Assembly (NCBI GenBank): GCA_944326635.1
Contig: CALVEU010000008.1
Span: forward strand, 1-32,582
Length of the DNA: 32,582 bases
Origin: Candidatus Gastranaerophilales bacterium
GTDB lineage: Bacteria; Cyanobacteriota; Vampirovibrionia; Gastranaerophilales; Gastranaerophilaceae
Direction: 5' to 3'
Shown: positions 25,029 to 32,447 of the stretch, piece by piece
Layout: the number at the start of each line of letters is the position of its first letter
How positions within the stretch are numbered: the stretch's first letter is position 1
Program-made: the position numbers and the translations under genes
The notes under the pieces: generated by a model
The model's input: the letters and a program-made list of their open reading frames with translations, nothing else
Database searches by the model: none
What the model was told of the DNA's origin: nothing

Positions 25029-26054
25029 ATGGCAGTAAAAGAAAAAGAAAACGAAACAACATCAAATTTAGATGAAAGAAGTAAAGCTTTAAAACTTGCA
25101 ATAGAAAAAATCGAAAAGGATTTTGGAAAAGGCTCAATTATGAAACTTGGAGATAAAGCTACTGTAAATGTAGACGCCATTCCAACTGGAGCCCTTTCAC
25201 TAGATGTTGCTTTAGGTATAGGTGGAATTCCTAGAGGTCGAATTATAGAAATATATGGTCCAGAAAGTTCAGGTAAAACAACCTTAGCACAGCACATCGT
25301 AGCTGAATGCCAAAAACGAGGTGGAATTGCAGCTTTTGTTGATGCTGAGCACGCTTTAGATCCAGAATATGCAAGGAATCTTGGAGTTCAAGTAGACGAT
25401 TTACTAATTTCACAACCTGATACAGGAGAACAAGCTCTTGATATTACAGAAGAACTTGTACGTTCAGGTGCTGTAGATGTAGTAGTTGTTGACTCTGTAG
25501 CAGCACTTGTTCCAAAAGCCGAAATTGAAGGTTCTATGGAAGATCAACAGATGGGGCTTCAAGCTCGTTTAATGAGTAAAGCTCTAAGAAAATTAACAGG
25601 TATTATCGGAAAAACAAACACTACAGTAATTTTCATTAACCAATTAAGAATGAAAATTGGGGTAATGTATGGCAATCCTGAAACTACAACAGGTGGAAAT
25701 GCTTTAAAATATTATGCTTCTGTTCGTATGGAAATTAAACGCACAGAAGGAGTAAAAGGTGAAGACGGTGATGTAGGAAACCACGTTCGTGTAAGAGTCC
25801 TTAAAAATAAAGTTGCCCCTCCATTTAGAACTGCTGAATTTGATATTATTTTCGGTAAAGGGATTTGCAAAATTGGGAATATCTTAGATGTTGCTGTAAA
25901 TCTTGATATCGTAAAAAAAGCTGGTTCTTGGTTTAGTTTTAATGAAGAAAAACTAGGACAAGGACGAGATAAAGCTCGAGACTTTTTAGCAGAAAACCCT
26001 GATATTTTAAATACAATTGAAACATTAGTAAGAGAAAAATTAGCTGCTTCATAA
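25029..26054 (+). CDS. recA: Recombinase A
   Basis: RecA forms filaments on single-stranded DNA, carries out strand exchange and drives LexA cleavage where LexA exists. The 341-residue protein contains [11 protein letters not shown], Walker A GPESSGKT at 77-84, the [16 protein letters not shown] segment, [18 protein letters not shown], and loop regions [16 protein letters not shown] and [20 protein letters not shown]. Length is typical with a short C-terminal tail. AAAGGA lies ten bases before the ATG. I did not see a convincing LexA box upstream, so its control may be different or come through the preceding MerR-like gene. Confidence 0.98.
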   Translation: MAVKEKENETTSNLDERSKALKLAIEKIEKDFGKGSIMKLGDKATVNVDAIPTGALSLDVALGIGGIPRGRIIEIYGPESSGKTTLAQHIVAECQKRGGIAAFVDAEHALDPEYARNLGVQVDDLLISQPDTGEQALDITEELVRSGAVDVVVVDSVAALVPKAEIEGSMEDQQMGLQARLMSKALRKLTGIIGKTNTTVIFINQLRMKIGVMYGNPETTTGGNALKYYASVRMEIKRTEGVKGEDGDVGNHVRVRVLKNKVAPPFRTAEFDIIFGKGICKIGNILDVAVNLDIVKKAGSWFSFNEEKLGQGRDKARDFLAENPDILNTIETLVREKLAAS

Positions 26055-26110
26055 CAAATATAAACAAATGTAAAGCAGTCAAAAAACAGATATAACACTA
26101 ATTTAGTCAA

Positions 26111-26165
26111 AAAAACATGTTTTTGTTATTATTTATTAGCAACTAAAAACATGTTTTTCTTTTAT
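26111..26165 (+). terminator. Twin palindrome / probable terminator after recA
   Basis: The self-complementary 14-mer AAAAACATGTTTTT occurs at 26111-26124 and exactly again at 26145-26158. GTT follows the first copy and AAC(T) precedes the second. As one long hairpin the copies pair and end in a T run, fitting a recA terminator. As DNA, the two palindromes 34 bases apart could instead be tandem operator sites upstream of the lipoprotein gene. Confidence 0.6.
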
Positions 26166-26209
26166 ATACATACAATTAAAAAGTGTAGAAAATGGAGGTA
26201 AATACCCAA

Positions 26210-27253
26210 ATGGACGTCAAAGCAATTAGTAATAGTTTAAATATTCAAAGTTTTGAAGGTAACAATAAGAAAACCACTAAAAAACAAAATAATAATCATT
26301 ATTCAGAACAACAAAAAATGACCTCAAAAAATTCAAGTAAAGCTATGAGAAATATGATGCTTGGCCTGATGGCATTAGGGGCAACAGCAAATACAGTAAC
26401 AAGTTGTGCACCAGATGATGTAATAGCAGAAGCAAGTTCATCATCATCATCTTCTTCTTCTGCGAATGCAACAATTATAGGCGGAGGTTGCCACCACCAC
26501 GATACAATTACAATTATTAAACCTGATACTATTTATATGCCTGGTGACACTATATACATGCCTGGTGATACTATAATCCATACAGAAATTAAACCTATTT
26601 ATGTAAAAGATTATCCATTCCATATTGGCGATTCATTAATTGCACAAGGTCAAAATATAGGTATCCCTATTGATGGACCTGTACCTGATGGCTCTGGATT
26701 AGACAGTGTTGTATATGTTGGTTCAAAAGCACATAATCGATATGACAATAAATTTTATGAATCAAGTGTAGACAGTGTAGGAACAAATAAACGAGAATTA
26801 GCAGTAGTAACAAAAGTTTTAGATTTATATGATTCTAAAAATCCAAAAACATCTTTTATGAAATCAGTAGTAACAGATGTTCCAGGCAAAGGAATAAAAA
26901 TTACTCGTTATGTAGCAAATACAGATAGAAAACCAGAAGATGATGAACAATATTTATGGAATTATGCCGGTTACGAAGTTCGAACAAATGGCAGAGATAG
27001 AAAACAAAATATTCGTTCAATCTTTGATAATAATAATAACTTAGTTTACCGTGGAAATTATGAAAAAGGAACAAATCCAGGTTCATTCTTATACGGCTCA
27101 TTAATTATAGATGAAGAAACAGGTGAACCAATTTATGATGAAAATGGAAATCCAGAATTTGCACAATATGATTTTGACCAATCTGTCGTATATTCTGACT
27201 ATGCAAAAAGAAGTGATGATTACAAACATCCAGGCTGGAAATACGAAGATTAA
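26210..27253 (+). CDS. Putative lipoprotein with late lipobox and poly-Ser tract
   Basis: I do not recognise this 347-residue protein. An unusually long polar N-terminus (about 45 residues, rich in Asn, Lys and Gln) precedes a short hydrophobic stretch and a lipobox-like end, LGLMALGATANTVTSC, with C66. Nine consecutive serines follow, then GGGCHHHDTITI and two tandem copies of DTIYMPG with a partial third. The remainder is a soluble domain including KGIKITRYVANT and NYAGYEVRTNGRDRKQNIRS. The start at 26210 is chosen because GGAGGT lies at good spacing before it; the ATG at 26192 overlaps that site. The lipidation is uncertain because the N-region is so long. Confidence 0.75.
   Translation: MDVKAISNSLNIQSFEGNNKKTTKKQNNNHYSEQQKMTSKNSSKAMRNMMLGLMALGATANTVTSCAPDDVIAEASSSSSSSSSANATIIGGGCHHHDTITIIKPDTIYMPGDTIYMPGDTIIHTEIKPIYVKDYPFHIGDSLIAQGQNIGIPIDGPVPDGSGLDSVVYVGSKAHNRYDNKFYESSVDSVGTNKRELAVVTKVLDLYDSKNPKTSFMKSVVTDVPGKGIKITRYVANTDRKPEDDEQYLWNYAGYEVRTNGRDRKQNIRSIFDNNNNLVYRGNYEKGTNPGSFLYGSLIIDEETGEPIYDENGNPEFAQYDFDQSVVYSDYAKRSDDYKHPGWKYED
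26525..26566 (+). repeat. In-frame tandem repeat encoding DTIYMPG twice
   Basis: Two 21-base units differing only at third codon positions encode identical heptapeptides, followed by a partial unit encoding DTI. Synonymous differences with the peptide conserved suggest selection on the protein rather than a fresh slippage event. Confidence 0.75.
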
Positions 27254-27285
27254 TAATTACCTACAAACTTTTTTCTACACAACTT

Positions 27286-27318
27286 GTAAACACCCTCTTG
27301 AATAAAGAGGGTGTTTAC
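27286..27318. promoter_or_regulatory. Perfect 14-bp inverted repeat before the XRE gene
   Basis: GTAAACACCCTCTT and AAGAGGGTGTTTAC form a perfect stem with a five-base loop. No T run follows on either strand; instead TATAAAAT comes directly after it, 18 bases before the regulator's ATG. It may end the lipoprotein transcript or act as an operator covering the -35 region of the next gene. Confidence 0.6.
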
Positions 27319-27335
27319 GTTATAAAATAAAAATT

Positions 27336-27740
27336 ATGAACACATTAGCACAATTTATCCAACACAAAAGAGATGAAATAGGTCTTTCTCCAAAAGGATT
27401 AGCAAAAGAATGTAATCTTCCGCTAAATTATATAGAAGATATTGAAGCAGGGAAAGAACTTTTTCTACCTGTAACTGTACGACAAAACTTAGCAAAAGTA
27501 TTAAAATGTTTACCAGAAGAAATAAAATCTTTAGAAAAAGACTTTACAAGTTACACAGTATCACAAGAAATAATCGATAGCTTAAAAGAACTAATTTTAA
27601 ATGGTGCCGGAGGCTTAAAATGTCCAAAATGCGGAGCACCATTAGTTACAAGAATTGCAAGATTATATGATTTAGAAGACAATTTAATGCTTCATCCCAA
27701 AGCTCATTGTTCAAAATGTTCATTCCACATAACAGAATAA
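27336..27740 (+). CDS. XRE-family regulator with C-terminal zinc ribbon
   Basis: The 134-residue protein has an N-terminal HTH_3 domain (LAQFIQHKRDEIGLSPKGLA, then CNLPLNYIEDIEAGKELFLP) for DNA binding. The C-terminal zinc ribbon has CPKCG and CSKC pairs (residues 96-130) separated by a short beta region. I know no named member with this exact pairing. No ribosome site is visible; a TAAAAT box lies seven bases before the ATG, so it may be another leaderless mRNA. The perfect inverted repeat just upstream is a candidate autoregulatory operator. ssrA follows downstream from its own promoter. Confidence 0.8.
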   Translation: MNTLAQFIQHKRDEIGLSPKGLAKECNLPLNYIEDIEAGKELFLPVTVRQNLAKVLKCLPEEIKSLEKDFTSYTVSQEIIDSLKELILNGAGGLKCPKCGAPLVTRIARLYDLEDNLMLHPKAHCSKCSFHITE

Positions 27741-27744
27741 TCGC

Positions 27745-27772
27745 TTGAAATAAAAAAGAAATAGTTTATAAT
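27745..27772 (+). promoter_or_regulatory. Promoter of ssrA
   Basis: TTGAAA (-35, 27745-27750), a 16-base spacer and TATAAT (-10, 27767-27772) predict a start near 27779, about 22 bases before the mature tmRNA 5' end, which RNase P would then trim. Confidence 0.65.
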
Positions 27773-27800
27773 ATAAAATAGCACATTTAAAACTAAATAT

Positions 27801-28192
27801 GGGGACGTTTTGGATTTGACAGGATGTTCGGTTGAGATGAATTGCGAGTCCGAGCGCTGTTCTCGGTCATCAACGAGCAAACTAAATTAAATGCTAACAA
27901 CGTAATTAAAGCAGACTTCTCTAGAGCTCAAGCTTTAGCAGCATAGTCGCTAATTATAGCTACTCATATTACCCAGCTTGCCGGTGATATGGGTCCATCC
28001 TGCAAGCGGCAGTGCATCAATGACGGTAGATGCATCAAGATAACCGTTAAAGGTTAGTGTTTCCGCAAAAAACACTTTGGATTATAACAAAGGTTATGAT
28101 ATTCCCTGCATAATCCGAGAGAATTAATATCTACACTCGTAGAAGTTTATCAAGATCCATTTTGGACAGGGGTTCGACTCCCCTCGTCTCCA
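27801..28192 (+). ncRNA. ssrA: tmRNA (one-piece)
   Basis: tmRNA rescues stalled ribosomes and tags the unfinished protein for degradation. The 5' GGGGACG pairs with 3' CGTCTCC to make the tRNA-like acceptor, with discriminator A at 28192 and CCA not encoded. The T arm is CAGGG-GTTCGACT-CCCTC-like. The 5' end continues TTTTGGATTTGACAGGATG as in other tmRNAs. The tag reading frame starts at GCT, 27893, and ends at TAG, 27944-27946, giving ANNVIKADFSRAQALAA, whose ALAA end suits ClpXP recognition. It is a single continuous RNA, not the permuted two-piece form found in some cyanobacteria. Accessory genes lie just downstream. Confidence 0.96.
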
Positions 28193-28278
28193 GTTTTTAG
28201 TCCATAGGACAACGATTAGACCAAAATCTATACGGCTAAAGCCTGCTATTATCGGACTTTATAACAACAAAAAACAAA

Positions 28279-28314
28279 CAGAGAATTTATTTTATTAAAC
28301 TTCTCTGCTTTTTA
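28279..28314 (+). terminator. Terminator downstream of ssrA
   Basis: CAGAGAA (28279-28285) pairs with TTCTCTG (28301-28307), followed by CTTTTT. The 86 bases between ssrA and this hairpin contain only a small GGCT/AGCC hairpin. Between the hairpin and 28414 there is a TATAAT at 28377 that could drive the next gene. Confidence 0.7.
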
Positions 28315-28414
28315 ATGCTTATTTTTATTGAAATTCTCTCTTTGCAAGAGACCTAGTCCAAAATAAAATTTTTTAGTATAATGACTGTTAATGAAATAAC
28401 TATATCGGTGAAAT

Positions 28415-29395
28415 ATGTCAAGAATGCGTACTTGTGGTTCAGTTAAAATACAATTAATTAAAAAGTCTAGAGAAGCTGCATTATCTGCGGTACAAATATT
28501 TAATAATCCAAACATTTTATTTAAATCTGAAACTTATATTGTTTTAATGATTATTGCTTGGACATACTTATTACATGCTTACTTTAAAGATAAGCATATA
28601 GATTATAGATATATTGACAAAAATAAATCAATGGGAAAAAGAAAGTTTTACCAAGTTAGAGATGGAGATTATTTATATTGGGATTTATCGAAATGTTTAA
28701 ATTTTGAACAATGCCCATTAAGCAATGATTGTAAGAATAATTTAAAATTTTTAATTGGTTTGAGAAATAAAATTGAACATAAAATGGCTGGAGAACTAGA
28801 TGATGCATTAAGTGCAAGATTTCAAGCTTGTTGTTTAAATTATAATAAATATATAACTGAAATATTTGGAGAAAAATATGCAATTGATAAGTATTTATCG
28901 TTCTCTTTACAATTTTCAAAACTAAATAAAGAACAAAGAGAACTAATTGAAGATTATAAATTACCTGAAACAATTGAAACATATATTAAAACTTTTGATG
29001 CAGGTTTAACTGAAGAAGAGTTTAATAGTGAAGAATATGCAACAAGATATTTATTTGTACCTAAAACTGCAAATAGACCTGGTCAAGCTGATAGAGTTAT
29101 TGAATTTGTTAAAGAAGATTCCGAATTAGCTGTAGGCTTAAATAAAGAATATGTTTTAATTAAAGAAGCGGAAAAAACAAAATATCTAGCTGGACAAATT
29201 GTAAAATTAATGAAAGAAAAAGGGTTTTCAAAATTTAGTATGCATAAACATACAGAATTGTGGAAGAAATGTGATGCAAAAAATCCTAAGTATGGCAATG
29301 GAGGGTTAGTTGCCGGAAAACATTGGTATTGGTACAAAAAATGGGTAGATTTTGTTGAAAAACATTGTAACGAAAATAAAGAAATTTATTGCTAG
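28415..29395 (+). CDS. DUF3644-like protein
   Basis: The 326-residue protein opens with VKIQLIKKSREAALSAVQIF and NNPNILFKSETYIVLMIIAW, as in DUF3644 proteins. These have a HEPN-like alpha-helical look and often occur in genomic islands near restriction and other defence genes. A conserved patch, LKFLIGLRNKIEHKM, contains an R-N-K-I-E-H sequence close to the RxxxxH/RNxxxH motif of HEPN ribonucleases. The second half has a possible winged-helix-like region (GQIVKLMKEKGFSKFSMHKH) and ends with WYWYKKWVDFVEKHC. GGTGA precedes the ATG. The stop overlaps the recombinase gene end by four bases. Function is inferred only. Confidence 0.7.
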   Translation: MSRMRTCGSVKIQLIKKSREAALSAVQIFNNPNILFKSETYIVLMIIAWTYLLHAYFKDKHIDYRYIDKNKSMGKRKFYQVRDGDYLYWDLSKCLNFEQCPLSNDCKNNLKFLIGLRNKIEHKMAGELDDALSARFQACCLNYNKYITEIFGEKYAIDKYLSFSLQFSKLNKEQRELIEDYKLPETIETYIKTFDAGLTEEEFNSEEYATRYLFVPKTANRPGQADRVIEFVKEDSELAVGLNKEYVLIKEAEKTKYLAGQIVKLMKEKGFSKFSMHKHTELWKKCDAKNPKYGNGGLVAGKHWYWYKKWVDFVEKHCNENKEIYC

Positions 29396-31008
29396 AATTT
29401 ATATTTTTCTATCAATTTATTTAAACTCAAATCTTTGCTTTGAGTTCCGGTTAAAATTTGTTCAGTTAATTCCGGTGAAATATATTTCAAATTTAAAATG
29501 TTTCGAATATATTTTGAGTCCTTTAAGCCTTCTTCTGTTTGTAAATCGTCAATAGTTTTGCCGTTTCTTATTTGCTTGTGGTAGTAGTAACTTTTAACAA
29601 TTGCATTTACAAGATACGGATTTGGCTCAGGAGTATTATATTCTTTTGCGTTCAAAATTAAAATATTATCATTTCGTGATGGCTGTGTGATTTTTATTTT
29701 TTTAGTAATCGTAATCGGGTTAAATTTTTCATTTCTATCAGGGACAATAATTTTTTGGTTACTAGTCAACGCATTCAATACATTTATCAAAGAATTTGCA
29801 TTTATTGTAATTTCGATTGAGTTTTTGGATATAATAATTTTATGAATAATAGCTCTGATTAGCTTCGGCTCTGAGTAATCTTTAATATTCTGTGCCGTAT
29901 AAATAAGTTTGTTTTGTTTACTAACTTTAAAATCTTTTACAAGTCTTTGAGTCTGTTCTTTATCTTGTAAAAATTCTTTTGTTGTTTCGACTACAAATTT
30001 TTCAACTTCGCCTGCGGGGATTTTTGAAATTGTACCAACTTCGCTGTCATTGTAATTTTTTAAAGCAGTGCTAACATAATATCTGTACCGCCTTTTGTGG
30101 CTATTACTGTGGCTTGGTGTCATCAAATTATTTTTATCATCAAAAATCAAACCTGCAAGCAACGAATTTGAAGAACATTTTGTTCCACAGGTTTTGTCTA
30201 CTTTGTTTTCATATAAAAGTTTTTGAACTTCTTCAAAAATTACCTCAGAAATAATTGCATCATGTTCACCCTCATAAACTTTATCTTTATGTGTGATTTT
30301 TCCGATATAAACCTTATTAACAAGTAAATGATATAATTGACCTTTTGAAAAATTTTTGTCAATTCGTGTTTTAATTTCATTTTCTTTTAGATATTGCATC
30401 AATTTTGGTACACTTTTTAATTCAAGATATTTGTTAAAAATCATCCGAACTTTTTTGGATTCTTCTTCGTAAATAATAAGTTTTTTGTCTTCTTTTTTGT
30501 AACCTAGCGGAACTTTCCCACCCATCCACATTCCTTTTTTCTTGGATGCCGCGATTTTATCTCTAATTCTTTCACCCGTAACTTCACGTTCAAATTGGGC
30601 GAAAGATAAGAGAATGTTGAGGGTCAGTCTTCCCATTGACGTTGTTGTATTAAATTGTTGGGTTATTGATACAAAAGAAGTTTCATGCCTGTCAAATACA
30701 TCAATAATCTTTGAAAAATCCATCAACGAACGGGTTAAACGGTCAACTTTATAAACAACTACAATATCTATTTTATTATTTTCAATATCCCTCAAAAGTT
30801 CTTTAAAGGCAGGTCTTTCCATTGTACCACCTGAAAAACCTCCATCATTATACTGTTTATCAACAAGAATCCATCCCTCGTGCATTTGAGATTTTATATA
30901 AGCTTCGCAAGCTTCACGCTGTGCATCAAGTGAGTTAAAATCCTGTTCTAAACCTTCTTCAGAGGATTTTCTTGTGTAAATAGCACATCTTATTAGTTTC
31001 TTATCCAT
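29392..31008 (-). CDS. Large serine recombinase
   Basis: The 538-residue site-specific recombinase has a resolvase/invertase catalytic domain starting IRCAIYTRKSSEEGLEQDFN, with the nucleophile probably S15. VYKVDRLTRSLMDFSKIIDV and LLSFAQFEREVTGERIRDKI contain the conserved arginines. A recombinase domain (GYKKEDKKLIIYEEESKKV through VPKLMQYLKENEIKTR) follows, then a region where a zinc ribbon normally lies. Here that region (LLAGLIFDDKNNLMTPSHSN) lacks the cysteine pairs. The C-terminus has an HTH-like piece, KYIRNILNLKYISPELTEQI. This form with DUF2924 upstream is common in alphaproteobacterial prophage-like elements. Its ATG overlaps the DUF2924 stop by eight bases. Confidence 0.93.
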   Translation of the reverse strand: MDKKLIRCAIYTRKSSEEGLEQDFNSLDAQREACEAYIKSQMHEGWILVDKQYNDGGFSGGTMERPAFKELLRDIENNKIDIVVVYKVDRLTRSLMDFSKIIDVFDRHETSFVSITQQFNTTTSMGRLTLNILLSFAQFEREVTGERIRDKIAASKKKGMWMGGKVPLGYKKEDKKLIIYEEESKKVRMIFNKYLELKSVPKLMQYLKENEIKTRIDKNFSKGQLYHLLVNKVYIGKITHKDKVYEGEHDAIISEVIFEEVQKLLYENKVDKTCGTKCSSNSLLAGLIFDDKNNLMTPSHSNSHKRRYRYYVSTALKNYNDSEVGTISKIPAGEVEKFVVETTKEFLQDKEQTQRLVKDFKVSKQNKLIYTAQNIKDYSEPKLIRAIIHKIIISKNSIEITINANSLINVLNALTSNQKIIVPDRNEKFNPITITKKIKITQPSRNDNILILNAKEYNTPEPNPYLVNAIVKSYYYHKQIRNGKTIDDLQTEEGLKDSKYIRNILNLKYISPELTEQILTGTQSKDLSLNKLIEKYKF

Positions 31009-31465
31009 TGGCTACCCCGAAGAATTTCTTCCCATTCCAATGCGTTCCAGTTATAACATTAGCAACAGCTGAAAGAGTTTTGTAAATTTTGCCTTTGAAA
31101 TTAAATCCACCTTCAACTGCCATAACTTCATATTTTTCACCTTTAAACTCACGAATAAATTTTGTTCCAATTGTTACTTCAAACTTTTTGAGCTTTTTGA
31201 TATTAATATTCTTTGTCTTTTCATAATTATTAACAAGATTATTTATCTGATTTTGTAACTTACTTGGTAATTTATTATATTGATAATACCAAGTAAGCTC
31301 TTTAACCAAATATGATTTAGTGTAACCTTTTGGTGCGGGCATTTTAAATATTTCTTGCCATTTATTTTTAAGTTCTTTGGTAGTTAAAGATTTTAAATTA
31401 CCCATACTTACATTAGTTGCTCTTATTGCAGATAAAATCAAGCCTATTGACACAAATGTTATCAT
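31001..31465 (-). CDS. DUF2924 family protein
   Basis: This family is typically found immediately upstream of large serine recombinases, and its role is not established. The signature is visible: LTTKELKNKWQEIF near the start, then LPSKLQNQINNLVNN, GTKFIREFKGEKYEVMAVEG, and the conserved end YKTLSAVANVITGTHWNGKK followed by FFGVANG. Two starts are possible. The ATG at 31465 overlaps the stop of the 48-residue gene as TAATG, arguing for coupled translation. The ATG at 31405 begins closer to the usual family N-terminus, and the 20 extra residues (ITFVSIGLILSAIRATNVS) are hydrophobic. The gene overlaps the recombinase start, so the three form one translation unit. Confidence 0.85.
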   Translation of the reverse strand: MITFVSIGLILSAIRATNVSMGNLKSLTTKELKNKWQEIFKMPAPKGYTKSYLVKELTWYYQYNKLPSKLQNQINNLVNNYEKTKNINIKKLKKFEVTIGTKFIREFKGEKYEVMAVEGGFNFKGKIYKTLSAVANVITGTHWNGKKFFGVANG

Positions 31466-31611
31466 TAAAGCTCAATAAAATAGCCATCTTCCTGGTCTGG
31501 TCTTGTTATTAATATGTACTTATTGTAGATTCTTACATCTGCAGTTTTATTTTCAGGATCTAAATTTTGCACCTCAGTAAGTACACCAATAAGTTCTTCT
31601 AAATTCGCCAT
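31465..31611 (-). CDS. 48-residue acidic protein at the head of the recombinase operon
   Basis: This short gene encodes MANLEELIGVLTEVQNLDPE, then about 28 more residues ending QEDGYFIEL and a TAA. It has a clear AAAGGAT ribosome site at good spacing, and its stop is shared with the DUF2924 start as TAATG. I do not recognise the family. The position, directly before DUF2924 and the recombinase, suggests a small accessory such as a directionality or regulatory factor, but that is inference. Its net charge is negative, so direct DNA binding is not favoured. Confidence 0.75.
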   Translation of the reverse strand: MANLEELIGVLTEVQNLDPENKTADVRIYNKYILITRPDQEDGYFIEL

Positions 31612-31615
31612 AATA

Positions 31616-31661
31616 AAATCCTTTCAAGTTCTGTACTTACATACATCACTCAAAAGGATTT
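31616..31661 (-). promoter_or_regulatory. Inverted repeat that can mask the ribosome site of the recombinase operon
   Basis: AAATCCTTT (31616-31624 on the plus strand) and AAAGGATTT (31653-31661) are a perfect 9-bp inverted repeat with a 28-base loop. In the minus-strand RNA one arm contains the Shine-Dalgarno AAAGGA of the 48-residue gene. A second repeat, CTTACA/TGTAAG (31636-31641 and 31671-31676), interleaves with it. The masking would require transcription to start upstream of 31661. Confidence 0.45.
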
Positions 31662-31709
31662 AATATCAAGTGTAAGAATACATTTTGTATCATTAACAGA
31701 AACAAAAAT

Positions 31710-32447
31710 TTATTTTTTAAGACGTAAAACATCTTTATCGAAATCAGGTGGTAAAGTTTTGTAAGTTTTATCTTTATCTTCTAAATAAAGAGTTTCTTTT
31801 CTTTGAAATTCTCTTAATTCTTCAATATTAACTTCGCCAATCAAAATATTATCATCTCCACCTTTTATATTTAAAATAGTCATTTCATCTGATTTCTTAG
31901 GTGCAATAATTTTACTATCTCCAAACTGAGATGTGTTAACCTGTATAACATAACAATGTAAATCTCTAGCGGCTGCTTCAGTGATATTAGTAAAATATTT
32001 AATATCTCTATTCCATTCACAACCAATTATAAAATCAACTTTTGATTTAAATTCAGATCTAAAATTTATATCTGCTAATTCAAAACAATCATAAACCGCA
32101 AAATGTAAATTATTCCATACAAATAAAATATTTTTTGTTTGGTTAGCACCTTCAGGAACATTTAATTTATGTTTTTTTATTTCTTTTTCTTCTCCAGGTG
32201 CATACCATTTTTTCAATCTAAATGTAATATAACAATCATTCTTATATCCATATTTAAATGGAAGTAATGTTACAATATAATTTTGTGCGACTTTTGAATC
32301 TGTGTCAATTATATGTTTTAAACCACAAATAATTGCAACATTATGTTTTTTTGAAAAATCAGAAAGCAAACCTAGCCATTGAATAGGTACAGAAACTTCA
32401 GGAAAAACTATAATATTTGCTTTAGATTCATTGGTTTGAATCGACAT
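31710..32447 (-). CDS. Nitrilase-superfamily (C-N hydrolase) domain protein, possibly the broken or split C-terminus of a larger gene
   Basis: The 245 residues show the nitrilase fold with all three catalytic positions. The glutamate is in NIIVFPEVSVP (E17), the lysine in FRLKKWYAPGEEKEI (K79 or K80), and the cysteine in LHFAVYDCFELADINFR (C121). The reading frame stays open upstream for 32 more residues with plausible protein sequence (ending FKDLQKLIKFLN) and then meets a TAA at 32544-32546. None of those codons is ATG, GTG or TTG. The ATG at 32447 would cut into the first helix of the domain and has no ribosome site. The protein is therefore likely the tail of a gene interrupted by a stop or frameshift, or one read from an unusual start. 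UG1/DRT1 defence reverse transcriptases carry such a C-terminal domain. Confidence 0.7.
   Translation of the reverse strand: MSIQTNESKANIIVFPEVSVPIQWLGLLSDFSKKHNVAIICGLKHIIDTDSKVAQNYIVTLLPFKYGYKNDCYITFRLKKWYAPGEEKEIKKHKLNVPEGANQTKNILFVWNNLHFAVYDCFELADINFRSEFKSKVDFIIGCEWNRDIKYFTNITEAAARDLHCYVIQVNTSQFGDSKIIAPKKSDEMTILNIKGGDDNILIGEVNIEELREFQRKETLYLEDKDKTYKTLPPDFDKDVLRLKK

Noticed and set aside
26430-26463. TCA/TCT trinucleotide run as a microsatellite or phase-variation tract
   Set aside because: It encodes nine serines in frame. Trinucleotide slippage would not change the frame, and the codons are mixed, so a phase switch is unlikely.
28172-28192. ssrA 3' end as an attachment core with a second copy marking the island end
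   Set aside because: No second copy of the T-arm and acceptor sequence was found between 28193 and 32582. The far end may be outside the window, so no att pair is claimed.
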